53,577 nt of DNA from Alphaproteobacteria bacterium. GTDB taxonomy: Bacteria; Pseudomonadota; Alphaproteobacteria; UBA9655. The DNA is taken from NCBI GenBank assembly GCA_017992885.1, contig JAGONT010000015.1:1-53577 (forward strand), in the 5' to 3' direction. The position numbers were made by a program, and so were the translations under genes. Positions 1 through 8,502 of the stretch are shown one piece after another (position 1 is the stretch's first letter; every line of letters starts with the position of its first letter). The notes below the pieces were generated by a model, which worked only from the letters and a program-made list of their open reading frames with translations, searched no databases and was not told the DNA's origin.

Positions 1-437
1 GGGTATGGTTGATAGCCTACTGGTTCACTGCCATAAGAGTGTGACTGAGGTTGATGGCTTATAGGTTCACTGCCATAGGACTGTGAGTATGGTTGATGGC
101 TTATAGGTTCACTGCCATAAGAGTGTGACTGAGGTTGATGGCTTATAGGTTCACTGCCATAAGAGTGTGACTGAGGTTGATGGCTTATAGGTTCACTGCC
201 ATAGGACTGTGAGTATGGTTGATGGCTTATAGGTTCACTGCCATAAGAGTGTGACTGAGGTTGATGGCTTGCAGGTTCACTGCCATAGGACTGTGAGTAT
301 GGTTGATAGCTTGCTCCTTCACTTGCATAGGCGGGGGCATGGGAGCGCTGAATATATCTTTGGTCTTCCTCCATACTATAAGCGGTGAAGGGAGAGAATG
401 CGGTGAGTATAGTGGCTGCTATAATTTTAATCTTCAT
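1..437 (-). CDS. Secreted protein with 14-residue tandem repeats (3' end outside window)
   Basis: Partial gene: an ATG at 437 opens a reading frame of 145 codons that stays open to the window edge. The first ~21 residues (MKIKIIAATILTAFSPFTAY) form a signal peptide, so the product is exported. From about residue 44 the protein consists of 14-residue repeats built on SYGSEPISHQP plus a short variable part, rich in Ser, Tyr, Gln, His and Pro. Two unit versions (QPYSQ and QPQSH) alternate irregularly. A GAAGAG ribosome site lies about 8 nt before the ATG. I do not recognise a family. The low-complexity secreted repeat suggests a surface or effector-type protein, which is inference. Confidence 0.8.
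   Translation of the reverse strand, partial: MKIKIIAATILTAFSPFTAYSMEEDQRYIQRSHAPAYASEGASYQPYSQSYGSEPASHQPQSHSYGSEPISHQPYSQSYGSEPISHQPQSHSYGSEPISHQPQSHSYGSEPISHQPYSQSYGSEPISHQPQSHSYGSEPVGYQPY
7..300. repeat. Seven perfect-length 42-bp tandem units
   Basis: Units begin at 7, 49, 91, 133, 175, 217 and 259, exactly 42 bp apart, with a degenerate eighth unit at 301. Two sequence versions differ in the part after the shared GGTTCACTGCCATA core. On the plus strand they run A B A A B A B. The period is 14 codons, so units can be gained or lost without breaking the minus-strand reading frame that contains them. Confidence 0.95.
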
Positions 438-570
438 AATATAAACTCTTCGTTATTTTTCAGGTAAGATAGTCCTAGCCTTTAATATAGTGTGAGTCAA
501 TAGCAAAAAATATTAATACTCGCTCTGATATTGACGAAGATAGCGATTAGCTAGGGGCTTTAGAAATGTT

Positions 571-1497
571 TTACTTTCCAAGTTGTGCGGCAACTTCTGC
601 AGCAAAGTCAGCTTTATCTTTTTCAATGCCTTCACCCAGAGCATAACGAACAAAGCCGGCTAGCTTAAGGGGCTGCCCATGTTCTTTGCCAGCGGTACTG
701 ACAACTTCCTTTACGCGCGCTTTGCCATCAATAACAAAAACTTGCTCTTCAAGAACAGCTTCTTCATAGAACTTACGCAGGCGACCTTCCACCATTTGAT
801 CTACAAACTCAGCAGGTTTACCGGAAGCAAGGGCTTGTTCACGAAAAATAGCGCGTTCACGTGCAACGTCAGCTGAGTCTACTGTGTCAATTGTTAAGGC
901 TGTTGGATGAGCAGCGGCGACATGCATGGCAATTTGCTTGCCTAAAGCCTCAATTTTTTCTTGAGGGACCGCAGATTCAAGGGCTACAAGAACACCAAGT
1001 CGCCCGACACCGGGAGCAACTATATTGTGAATATAAGGGATCACAACGCCTTGCGAGACTTCCAGAAAAGCCGTGCGTCGCAAACTCATGTTTTCACCAA
1101 TCGTGGCAACCAGATGAGTAAGTTCTTCTTCAACGGTTCTGTTGGAGCCAGGATAAGTTGCGTTTTTGAGGGATTCTAAATCTCCCTTTGCCGTGATTGC
1201 CAATTGAGCAGCGGTACGGGCAAAAGCTTGGAAGTTTTCATTTCGCCCCACAAAGTCTGTTTCAGCGTTGACTTCAACAATGGCTCCTTGTGTGCCTTGA
1301 CAAGAAACAGCGATAAGTCCTTCAGCAGCGACGCGACCTGATTTTTTGGCGGCAGTGGCGAGACCTTTTTTCCGAAGCCAATCAATAGCTGCTTCTAAGT
1401 CACCCTTGGTTTCAATAAGTGCCTTTTTACAATCCATCATTCCTGCGCCTGTCTTTTCACGCAAGTTTTTTACCAGTGCAGGGGAAATATCTGCCAT
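571..1497 (-). CDS. tsf: Elongation factor Ts
   Basis: EF-Ts is the guanine-nucleotide exchange factor that recycles EF-Tu from its GDP form in the cytoplasm. The 308-residue product starts with the typical UBA-like domain (residues 1-40, [12 protein letters not shown]) and carries the [10 protein letters not shown] signature near residue 80, which contacts EF-Tu. It is slightly longer than the ~283-residue E. coli protein. The start at 1497 is supported by AAGGAG six bases upstream. It lies 24 bp downstream of rpsB, the usual rpsB-tsf operon, and is probably transcribed from the rpsB promoter. Confidence 0.98.
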   Translation of the reverse strand: MADISPALVKNLREKTGAGMMDCKKALIETKGDLEAAIDWLRKKGLATAAKKSGRVAAEGLIAVSCQGTQGAIVEVNAETDFVGRNENFQAFARTAAQLAITAKGDLESLKNATYPGSNRTVEEELTHLVATIGENMSLRRTAFLEVSQGVVIPYIHNIVAPGVGRLGVLVALESAVPQEKIEALGKQIAMHVAAAHPTALTIDTVDSADVARERAIFREQALASGKPAEFVDQMVEGRLRKFYEEAVLEEQVFVIDGKARVKEVVSTAGKEHGQPLKLAGFVRYALGEGIEKDKADFAAEVAAQLGK

Positions 1498-1521
1498 GAC
1501 GTACTCCTTCTTTAATTCAAT

Positions 1522-2343
1522 TTATGCGTTTTCTGGGACGGCTTCTATAACCACTTCTTCCGTGGGAAGAACTACCTCTTCAACCTCGGAAAATGGTTCT
1601 TCTTCTATTGTTACGGCAACGTCTTGCGCTGCTCCTAAATCAACACCGGTTGATTTCATTTCAGCTTGCAACCCATCTAAAACTGCCGCAGAGACAAGTG
1701 TGCAATATAGTTCGATGGCGCGTTGAGAGTCATCATTACCAGGAACAATATAATCAATTCCATCAGGATTAGAGTTGCTATCCACAATTGCGACGACAGG
1801 AATCCCTAATTTATTGGCTTCTTTAATAGAAATGTCTTCTTTATTGGTGTCAAGAATGAAGAGAATGTTTGGAACACCTCCCATTTCTTTAATTCCTCCT
1901 AAAGAAAGTTCAAGTTTGTTTTTCTCTCTTTCAAGGGTAAGAAGTTCCTTTTTCGTAAAACCATGGGTGCCTTGGTCAAATTGCTCTTGCAGTTCCTTTA
2001 AACGTTTAATGGATTGGGAAATCGTCTTCCAGTTGGTAAGCATTCCCCCAAGCCAACGATGATTCACATAAAATTGACCGCAAAGTGAAGCCGCTTCTTT
2101 AATTTTTTGAGAAGCTTGCCTTTTTGTTCCCACAAAAAGAACACGACCCCCTTCAGCAACAATATCACGAATCGCTTGCAAAGCATGGTGCAGCATAGGA
2201 ACAGTTTGCTGTAGATCAATGATGTGAATTCCACCACGGGATCCATATAAATAAGGCCCCATTTTGGGATTCCAACGACGGGTTTGGTGTCCAAAATGAA
2301 CGCCTGCTTCTAAAAGTTGACGCATTGTAAAGGTTGGCATCAT
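1522..2343 (-). CDS. rpsB: 30S ribosomal protein S2
   Basis: S2 sits on the back of the 30S subunit and is needed for late assembly and S1 binding. The protein opens with the hallmark [20 protein letters not shown] and has the central [10 protein letters not shown] segment. At 273 residues it is ~30 longer than E. coli S2 because of an acidic Glu/Val-rich tail (about residues 245-273). Two adjacent ATGs (2343 and 2340) are possible starts, with AAGGA nine bases before the first. The gene is first in an operon with tsf. Confidence 0.98.
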   Translation of the reverse strand: MMPTFTMRQLLEAGVHFGHQTRRWNPKMGPYLYGSRGGIHIIDLQQTVPMLHHALQAIRDIVAEGGRVLFVGTKRQASQKIKEAASLCGQFYVNHRWLGGMLTNWKTISQSIKRLKELQEQFDQGTHGFTKKELLTLEREKNKLELSLGGIKEMGGVPNILFILDTNKEDISIKEANKLGIPVVAIVDSNSNPDGIDYIVPGNDDSQRAIELYCTLVSAAVLDGLQAEMKSTGVDLGAAQDVAVTIEEEPFSEVEEVVLPTEEVVIEAVPENA

Positions 2344-2407
2344 AATAAAATTTCCTTTCTCCAGTTGAAACCGCTGCAGAGGATAGGGATCACAAGACCA
2401 CCGGAGG

Positions 2408-2435
2408 GATCACTCTGCATGTGAATTGAGTGATC
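2408..2435 (-). promoter_or_regulatory. Inverted repeat in the rpsB leader
   Basis: GATCACTC at 2408-2415 and GAGTGATC at 2428-2435 form a perfect 8-bp inverted repeat with a 12-base loop. It lies between the likely rpsB promoter and the start codon, so it would be transcribed as a leader hairpin. Ribosomal protein S2 operons are often autoregulated through leader RNA; that this hairpin serves that role is inference. Confidence 0.35.
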
Positions 2436-2455
2436 TAAAGAATCACTTAAAAGAC

Positions 2456-2485
2456 TATATACTCCTTCTTTGAGCTCTAGGACAA
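2456..2485 (-). promoter_or_regulatory. Probable sigma-70 promoter of rpsB-tsf
   Basis: Read on the minus strand, TTGTCC (2485-2480) and TATATA (2461-2456) are separated by 18 bases, close to consensus for a housekeeping promoter. It would give a leader of roughly 105 bases before rpsB containing the inverted repeat at 2408-2435. Confidence 0.45.
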
Positions 2486-2560
2486 GAAAAAATATGTGTA
2501 TCTTTGCGATAATGTGGGGTAATCCTCTTGATGAATAATGATTGAACGCTAATTTTAAAC

Positions 2561-3301
2561 ATGCAGGCCTCTCTTTTTCCCCACGTATTTGTCACTTGGT
2601 TGCAACAGCATCCCTCAGAGGTATTGACTTTGGCGCTTCTTGTGACGTGTGGCCTTGTCATCCTTTTAATGATGCGTTTTTTTGGCGCTGTGGGGCTAAT
2701 CGTTTATAGTTCTCTGGCTGTAATTGTTGCTAATCTTCAAGTGCAAAAAGCGACAACCTATGAATTTTTTCATGAACCTGTTGCTCTTGGTACTGTTGTT
2801 TTCTCTTCAATTTTTATTATTAGTAATATTTTGACAGAATATTATGGGAAGGCTCAAGCGCGTAAGGCCGTATGGCTTAGCTTTATGAGTATGATTTTGG
2901 TGACCTTTTTTATGTTGATCACGATTGGCTTTAAGCCAGCAAGTGGTTTTCATGAAGCCCATAAGGCCATGTGTGTTTTGTTTCTTCCCGTGCCGGCTTT
3001 AATTGCAGCAAGCCTTATCGCTTATGCAGTGGGGCAATTTAATGATATCTGGATTTTTACAACACTTTCTCGTCTAACAGCAGGAAAATTTTTGTGGCTT
3101 AGATCTTTTGTGTCAACGTTGATCAGTGCTTTTTTAGATAATTTAGTTTTTAGCCTATTGGCATGGATGATTTTTGCTTCACACCCCTTGCCGTGGAAGA
3201 CGGTCTTCTTTACTTATGTTCTAGGAACATACATTTTGCGAGTCTTTATTGCCATTGTAGGGATTCCGTTTGTGTATTTAGCAAGGCTCGTGGTTCGATA
3301 A
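2561..3301 (+). CDS. Queuosine precursor transporter (YhhQ/VUT family)
   Basis: The 246-residue protein is an integral membrane protein with about six hydrophobic segments and a conserved-looking cytoplasmic stretch (ISNILTEYYGKAQARKAVW) typical of the YhhQ/VUT family (COG1738). E. coli YhhQ imports queuine precursors such as preQ0 and preQ1. The context strongly supports that role: the TAA stop overlaps the ATG of tgt by one base (TAATG), so the two are translationally coupled. Uptake of a precursor followed by Tgt insertion would let the cell modify tRNA without making preQ1 itself, provided no biosynthetic genes exist elsewhere. Start chosen at the first ATG. Confidence 0.85.
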   Translation: MQASLFPHVFVTWLQQHPSEVLTLALLVTCGLVILLMMRFFGAVGLIVYSSLAVIVANLQVQKATTYEFFHEPVALGTVVFSSIFIISNILTEYYGKAQARKAVWLSFMSMILVTFFMLITIGFKPASGFHEAHKAMCVLFLPVPALIAASLIAYAVGQFNDIWIFTTLSRLTAGKFLWLRSFVSTLISAFLDNLVFSLLAWMIFASHPLPWKTVFFTYVLGTYILRVFIAIVGIPFVYLARLVVR

Positions 3302-4506
3302 TGAATGATTTAAATTTTAATTTTGATATTACTTTTCAAGCGAAGGGTTCAAAAGCTCGCCTTGGTAGACTTTCAACGCCGCATGGTATTGTAGAAACCC
3401 CAGCCTTTATTTTTTGTGCGACAAAAGCTGCTATTAAAGGGGCAACGCCACAGGATATGAAGCGTGAGAACACCCAAATTATTCTTGCAAATACGTACCA
3501 TTTAATGTTGCAGCCTGGAGCGGAGGTTGTCTCGAAAATGGGAGGCCTTCATCGATTTATGGGTTGGGATGGGCCTATGCTTACTGATTCAGGAGGATTT
3601 CAGATTTTTAGCTTAGGACATGGGTCAGTTGCAGAGGAAGTGAAGGGACGACGACAGTCATTGAGACCCAAGAGCTTGTTAAAAATTAATGAGGAAGGGG
3701 CAACCTTTAAATCCTATATTGATGGAAAAAAACATACCTTAACCCCTGAAAAAGCAATCCAAATTCAACAAGCTTTAGGGGCTGATTTAATTGTTGTATT
3801 AGACGAGTGTACTCCTTTTCATGTTGATAAGGCATATACAGAAAAATCCATGCATTTGAGCCATCGATGGGCAGAGAGAAGTCTTCGGGAGTTTCAGAGA
3901 GGCCCTCAAGGAGTTCAAGCTCTTTATGGGATTACGCAAGGGGGAGTTTATCCTGATTTGAGAAAAATCAGTGCAGATTTTGTCAATAGCCACCCCTTTT
4001 TTGGTCATGCCGTAGGGGGGTCTTTGGGGGCGACAAAGGCTCAGATGATAGATGTGGTAGAAATGGCTATGGAACCTTTAAATCCCTCTCGTCCGGTTCA
4101 CCTTTTGGGGATAGGGGGGGTGAGCGATATTTTCTTTGGCGTTCAGCAAGGAATTGATACCTTTGATTGCGTTCATCCAACACGTTTGGCTCGCCATGGA
4201 GGAGCTCTAGTGAAGCCATCAGTCTGGGAAACCCTGGGCGAAAATCCACAAGGTCGAGAGCATATGAATATAAGAAACGCTCGTTTTCGTGAAGATTCTC
4301 AACCCATAGATGAAACCTGTGGATGTCAGACTTGTCAGACGGTTTCAAGAAGCTATCTGCACCACCTGCTTAAAGCAGGAGAGCTGTTAGCAATGCAGAT
4401 GCTCACAATTCACAATGTTTTTTTCATGAATCATTTGCTGAAAAGTGTGCGTAATGCGATTGCTGAGAATAGACTTCAGGAAGAACAAGCAAAATGGATT
4501 GTTTAG
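3301..4506 (+). CDS. tgt: tRNA-guanine transglycosylase
   Basis: Tgt exchanges guanine-34 of GUN-anticodon tRNAs for preQ1, the first tRNA-level step of queuosine formation. The 401-residue product shows TDSGGFQ with Asp96 and IDTFDCVHPTR with the nucleophile candidate Asp289. A zinc site is formed by Cys340, Cys342, Cys345 and His371. A longer in-frame extension reaches back to 3163, but the ATG at 3301 matches family length and overlaps the upstream transporter stop by one base, so it is preferred. Operon with the transporter. Confidence 0.97.
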   Translation: MNDLNFNFDITFQAKGSKARLGRLSTPHGIVETPAFIFCATKAAIKGATPQDMKRENTQIILANTYHLMLQPGAEVVSKMGGLHRFMGWDGPMLTDSGGFQIFSLGHGSVAEEVKGRRQSLRPKSLLKINEEGATFKSYIDGKKHTLTPEKAIQIQQALGADLIVVLDECTPFHVDKAYTEKSMHLSHRWAERSLREFQRGPQGVQALYGITQGGVYPDLRKISADFVNSHPFFGHAVGGSLGATKAQMIDVVEMAMEPLNPSRPVHLLGIGGVSDIFFGVQQGIDTFDCVHPTRLARHGGALVKPSVWETLGENPQGREHMNIRNARFREDSQPIDETCGCQTCQTVSRSYLHHLLKAGELLAMQMLTIHNVFFMNHLLKSVRNAIAENRLQEEQAKWIV

Positions 4507-4667
4507 GATGTTATGAGCTTAACTTCAACCTTATCAAGTAATAACGTCATTACAATGATTCTCCTATAAAAATTGAATATAAAATATTATTTTTTATTTT
4601 TTTAAGTATTATTAAATATAATTTGGGTTAAGTTTAAAAATGTGGATAAATTGAAGAGAGAAGTTGA

Positions 4668-4961
4668 ATGCAAAAACGATGGGTCGTTCCCCTTTTTTTT
4701 CTAACGTTAGGGTTACAAACTCTAGGAGCCATGGGGCTAGAGTGTGCAGAAAAAACACAAGCTTGCTTTGAAGAGTGGCAAAAACTTGGTGCGGGGAGAC
4801 TAGATAACACCATGTGTGGTACCTGTGAATCTGTATGCCAAGAGGCGCAAACTACGTGTGTAGGTAATAAAAGAAGACACGTCGACACAACTAGTGCCTA
4901 TTTAAGAGACTGTAGAAATATGTGTTCAGATAAATCTGGCACATTGCTATCAATTCAATGA
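4668..4961 (+). CDS. Small Cys-rich secreted protein
   Basis: The product has 97 residues with a clear signal peptide (residues 1-21, VVPLFFLTLGLQTLGA core). The mature part of ~75 residues contains eight cysteines (about 26, 33, 50, 53, 57, 64, 82 and 86), an even number that suggests four disulfides formed after export. No family is recognised. A TATAAT at 4617-4622 could be its -10 box, though no good -35 is visible. It faces the large secreted OTU-like gene tail to tail across a 63-bp gap. The even spacing of cysteines and clean signal peptide argue it is a real gene. Confidence 0.7.
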   Translation: MQKRWVVPLFFLTLGLQTLGAMGLECAEKTQACFEEWQKLGAGRLDNTMCGTCESVCQEAQTTCVGNKRRHVDTTSAYLRDCRNMCSDKSGTLLSIQ

Positions 4962-5024
4962 ATTTTTTTAATGGCAGAGACGTAAACAGTCCAGAAACAT
5001 TAGATTTAACTTCGAGAAAAGTTA

Positions 5025-7787
5025 TTACTGAACGTCGTCGGATTGCACGTCAGACCATTCCTGAAGATTCCCAGCATATACATGAGCTCCTGGCTGTTCT
5101 TCACTGTCTTTATCGCCAAGGACGACTTCTTTTACAATCTTCTCACCAAATTGAATCCTGAAAGAATGAATATTGCTTGTGCCGTTCGTAAAGTTCACTT
5201 CGGTTTTTATTGCTGGTACGCTAGAAGAACCAGCACACGCTGCTTCAATCAAGGGAGAGAGATTAAAAACTTCGTCAGTAAAACCCATAGAGGGGGGCAA
5301 AGTTCCTAAGTCAATGTAGGCTTTAGCATTGTGGTCGTAGACTCTTACCTCTGGACCTTTCGCTTTTGTCCGATGATTAATAATCAGCTTATATGCTGTG
5401 TCTGGTGTCTCCTGGTAAGGAAATGACACATAAATGGCCGAGTGCTTAGTCTCAGCATCTTTATTTGCGCCTGTTGTCCGGAAGGTATAGGGAGCTTCTT
5501 TCACTTCAGACCATTCCTGAAGATTCCCAGCGTACACATGAACTCCTGGCTGTCCTTCACTGTCTTGATTGCCAAGTATGACTTCTTTTAAAGTCTTCCC
5601 ACCAGATCGAATCTTGAAAGAATGAATATCGCCTGTGCCGTTCGTAAAGTTCAATTCGGTTTTTATTGTTGATACGCTACCCTCACGCACTGCTTCAATC
5701 AAGGGAGAGAGATTAAACACTTCTTCCCTAAAATCCATAGAGGGGGGCAAGGTTCCTAAGTTAATGTAGGCTTTAGCTTTGGGGTTGTAGACTCTGACCT
5801 TTGGGCCTTTCCCTGTTGTCCGATGATTAATAATTAGCTCAGCTGTGTCTGGCGTTTCTTGGTAAAGAAATGACACATAAATGGCCGAGTGCTTAATCTC
5901 AGCATCTTTATTTGCACCTGCTGTCCGAAAGGTGAGATGGGGAGCAAGCTCAAGTTCTGGTCTTGGCAGAGAAGCGGAAGGGCTATAAGGAAAAGATAGC
6001 ACTGAAGATGGAGGAGCTGTTGTTTCAGATAAGAGAGTTGCAAGCCATAATTGTAAGTCCCTAAGACTATCTATTTTTGTCGCTTGTAATCTGGCGAAAT
6101 CGTCATCATTTAAGATAGTATGAAATGTAACAGCTGCTCTTTCTGTGCCAGGGATGGCGACCGTTGAGACAAAAAAGCTTGTTTTGTTGTCTTGCAGCCC
6201 AGCAATCTTAGGAAAGTCAGGACCAGAAGAGATGATCATTACGTCCCCCTTTGGGTTTTCACTCGTAACGCTATTATGGACAGAGACCGTTCCTTTACCG
6301 TCAGGGGATCCAACAAGTTTAATTACGTTGTTGGGGGAGAGTATGGCGACCTGAATTGTTTTACTGTCACCAAAACTGCCTTCCCTTACATAATCCACAT
6401 CTGGAAAAATCCAGGATTGAGGTCTCAAAAGTCTATCGGTTTCGAACCAAGGATCATTTTGTATAACATAAAAATAATCAGCCTTGTTAGGATCTATTCC
6501 TGATTTTTTTAGAGTCTCTTGAGCTTCCAAAAGAAAAGGAAAGAGAGAAGGATCTAAGTCCTCTGCTCGTAGGGAAGCAGCGTGAGAAAAAGTAGGGACT
6601 CCATTGTGTAGTCTAGGATGTTCATCAAGATGATAAGGATGGATGACAGGAGCTTGTGGCATATGAGCGTTATAGAGTTCGCTGTCTTCTCCAATGTTAT
6701 ATCTGTTGAGCGTATAGGGGTGTGCTTTAAAGTCGCTGTCCAATCTTTCCACATCTGTGCGAGAAAATGGTTTTGATAAAGAAAATTGTAGAGCACGCTC
6801 TTGTAGGACACTAATGCGATCTTCATAGTCAGCTGTTTGATAAATTCCTTCTCCTTTTTCAATCATTTCTATTTCATTCACGGCAAATCTTTGACGTGCG
6901 CCTATATCCTCGAGGGGACAGAGAGGACTTACGTGAGCGCCTCGCGTTGCAAAGAAGGCAGCTTGTGAGGGAGAATCACCACCAAATGGAAAGTCTGCTC
7001 TTAGCTGTAATATGTTTGTTTTTTCAATCGGTGTATAAACATCCAAGTTTAAGCCAAAGAGCAGGCATGCAAGGCCAAAACTGCCGATATTGTTTAGGCC
7101 AGGATCAGGCAAAGAAAGCATGGTTTTCGTTTGAGCAAAACCAGCGAGCATCTCCTCCATAATTTTTGGATTGTTAGCTATTTGTTGTATTGTCGCTTGA
7201 GGATTGTCAAAATCAATGTCATCCCTAGCGGCAAACAAGCTAATTGCTGTTCCTTCAAACTCTAAAGGGGCGGCTTCATCAAAATTCATTTTGTAAAAGA
7301 AAAGCTGGGTATAAAGTTCAGCTGCAAATTCTTGGATCACTTGTTCTCGCAAAACTTTACTGTGTTCTCCCTTAAGAGCATTTTTTAGCTGCTCTGCAAA
7401 TGCGTCTCTTGATATTTTTTTATCAGGAAATAACAGGCTTAATGTATGGATAAAGCATGTTCCATCTCCTGGAACTTCACCTTTAATGAAGGGCTTGCCA
7501 TTAAGTACATAGAGTCTAGGCGAGTCCTCAATTGTTAGCTGTTGTCTTATCTTCGTAATATCTTCCTCCGCTTGGAGTTGGAAGAAAGGAGACGGCGGAA
7601 TAGAAGTAGAGGAACTAGCTGATTTGCCTCCAGAAGAGGATGCTGCTTTCCCGTGAGAAGATGACCTTATTACATGTTTCTTATTTTCCCCCTCTTCATT
7701 CATAGCTAAAACAGCGGGAAGAAATAAAAGGGTCAATGCCGTTGAATTTCGTAGAAGCTTGAAAAAACTATTTGTAAAAGTACTCAT
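5025..7787 (-). CDS. Secreted OTU-like cysteine protease candidate with duplicated C-terminal module
   Basis: The open frame starts at 7805 (926 codons), but the ATG at 7787 has GAGAG about eight bases upstream and gives 920 residues, so it is preferred. A signal peptide (ALTLLFLPAVLA) is followed by a Ser/Gly-rich linker to residue ~75 (numbered from 7805). Then comes VPGDGTCFIHTLSLLFPD (residues 111-128), matching the OTU-protease D-G-x-C motif with Cys117 as candidate nucleophile; GAHVSPL at 289-295 offers His291 as general base. The last ~300 residues are a tandem pair of ~150-residue modules starting FRTAGANKDAE and FRTTGANKDAE. OTU enzymes usually cleave ubiquitin, so a host-directed effector is plausible but inferred. 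The middle region (~300-600) is unrecognised. Confidence 0.75.
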   Translation of the reverse strand: MSTFTNSFFKLLRNSTALTLLFLPAVLAMNEEGENKKHVIRSSSHGKAASSSGGKSASSSTSIPPSPFFQLQAEEDITKIRQQLTIEDSPRLYVLNGKPFIKGEVPGDGTCFIHTLSLLFPDKKISRDAFAEQLKNALKGEHSKVLREQVIQEFAAELYTQLFFYKMNFDEAAPLEFEGTAISLFAARDDIDFDNPQATIQQIANNPKIMEEMLAGFAQTKTMLSLPDPGLNNIGSFGLACLLFGLNLDVYTPIEKTNILQLRADFPFGGDSPSQAAFFATRGAHVSPLCPLEDIGARQRFAVNEIEMIEKGEGIYQTADYEDRISVLQERALQFSLSKPFSRTDVERLDSDFKAHPYTLNRYNIGEDSELYNAHMPQAPVIHPYHLDEHPRLHNGVPTFSHAASLRAEDLDPSLFPFLLEAQETLKKSGIDPNKADYFYVIQNDPWFETDRLLRPQSWIFPDVDYVREGSFGDSKTIQVAILSPNNVIKLVGSPDGKGTVSVHNSVTSENPKGDVMIISSGPDFPKIAGLQDNKTSFFVSTVAIPGTERAAVTFHTILNDDDFARLQATKIDSLRDLQLWLATLLSETTAPPSSVLSFPYSPSASLPRPELELAPHLTFRTAGANKDAEIKHSAIYVSFLYQETPDTAELIINHRTTGKGPKVRVYNPKAKAYINLGTLPPSMDFREEVFNLSPLIEAVREGSVSTIKTELNFTNGTGDIHSFKIRSGGKTLKEVILGNQDSEGQPGVHVYAGNLQEWSEVKEAPYTFRTTGANKDAETKHSAIYVSFPYQETPDTAYKLIINHRTKAKGPEVRVYDHNAKAYIDLGTLPPSMGFTDEVFNLSPLIEAACAGSSSVPAIKTEVNFTNGTSNIHSFRIQFGEKIVKEVVLGDKDSEEQPGAHVYAGNLQEWSDVQSDDVQ
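5051..5962 (-). repeat. Tandem ~456-bp coding duplication
   Basis: The segment starting CAGACCATTCCTGAAGATTC at 5051 recurs at 5507, and long stretches that follow are nearly identical apart from small codon-sized indels. It encodes two consecutive ~150-residue modules at the C-terminus of the OTU-like protein. The low divergence suggests either recent duplication or ongoing gene conversion. Confidence 0.85.
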
Positions 7788-7829
7788 AGAACCATCTCTC
7801 AACATTAAATAATAAAATATATATAATTT

Positions 7830-7858
7830 ATTATATTCCTTTATTGGTCAAACTACAA
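7830..7858 (-). promoter_or_regulatory. Probable promoter of the OTU-like gene
   Basis: On the minus strand TTGTAG (7858-7853) and a perfect TATAAT (7835-7830) are 17 bases apart. The -10 box ends about 42 bases before the preferred start codon at 7787. Confidence 0.5.
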
Positions 7859-8502
7859 GGCGGATGAATAAAAATTTCTTGAATTCAATGAATGATTTAA
7901 GTTTCCATGTCAATAGCACATGCTTAGCTGAAAAGTATCTGTGATATTACAAAGTAAATTGATCTAGGACTGGGTTTGCTAAAGCTATGATTACCAAAGA
8001 AACAAAAAAGAAGCACAAAGGTTTGTTGATAACGCTATTGAGAAAAATTCTATGATAAATACTGATGAGAGCTCAGGCTTAATCGATTTGGAAAATGTGG
8101 ATGTCGATTATCAAGTGATAAGTTCAAATAAAGAGAGGATGGATCCTTGGTTACCATGGGCTCACAAGTTACATTTTTCATGCAAAGTCCTGAGTGATTG
8201 GAACGCACCATGGAATTGAGTCAAAATATTTGAGTCAATATCTCGCAGAATACACATTTAGGTTTAATAGATGTCATGATCCAGACTCTTTTTTTTAGAG
8301 TGATGGGGGCTTGTTTTCATGCGAAGTCCATAACATCACAGGTGCTTTTTAGATAAGCATGGAATAGCACATTGACTTTTTCTCAAGGATGTGCGTGAAT
8401 TAAAGATTGTTTTATTATGGAGGGGGCCATGGCCTATTTGCGATTTAGAAGCGGGAACACAAAGACAAGACTTTTGAACCCACTGATAAATAGGACTGTA
8501 CC
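7859..8502. other. Intergenic island around a transposase relic
   Basis: Apart from the transposase relic at 7992-8298, the stretch has no open frame I can support. The final ~200 bases before the ABC-transporter gene contain TTGACT at 8373, but no convincing -10 box at the proper distance. I did not find matching inverted repeats that would delimit the old element. Confidence 0.4.
7992..8298 (+). pseudogene. IS1595-family (ISXO2-like) transposase relic
   Basis: No intact reading frame exists here, but the plus strand translates in one frame from 7992 to about 8175 as a DDE-transposase core (VDNAIEKNSMINTDESSG, then YQVISSNKER and LPWAHK). After a frameshift of one base it continues as IGTHHGIESKYLSQYLAEY and FRFNRCHD to a stop at 8296-8298. 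This order is typical of the C-terminal half of IS1595/ISXO2 transposases. The N-terminal half is missing. The frameshift lies between roughly 8165 and 8200. Confidence 0.7.

Noticed and set aside
1..340. Possible CRISPR array
   Set aside because: Units are contiguous 42-bp repeats without unique spacers and encode an in-frame protein repeat.
3163..3300. 46-codon upstream extension of tgt
   Set aside because: It overlaps the transporter gene in another frame; the ATG at 3301 matches the tgt family start and a TAATG coupling.
4958..5309. Plus-strand frames opposite the 3' end of the OTU-like gene
   Set aside because: They are antisense to conserved repeat-module coding sequence and have no ribosome site or recognisable domain.
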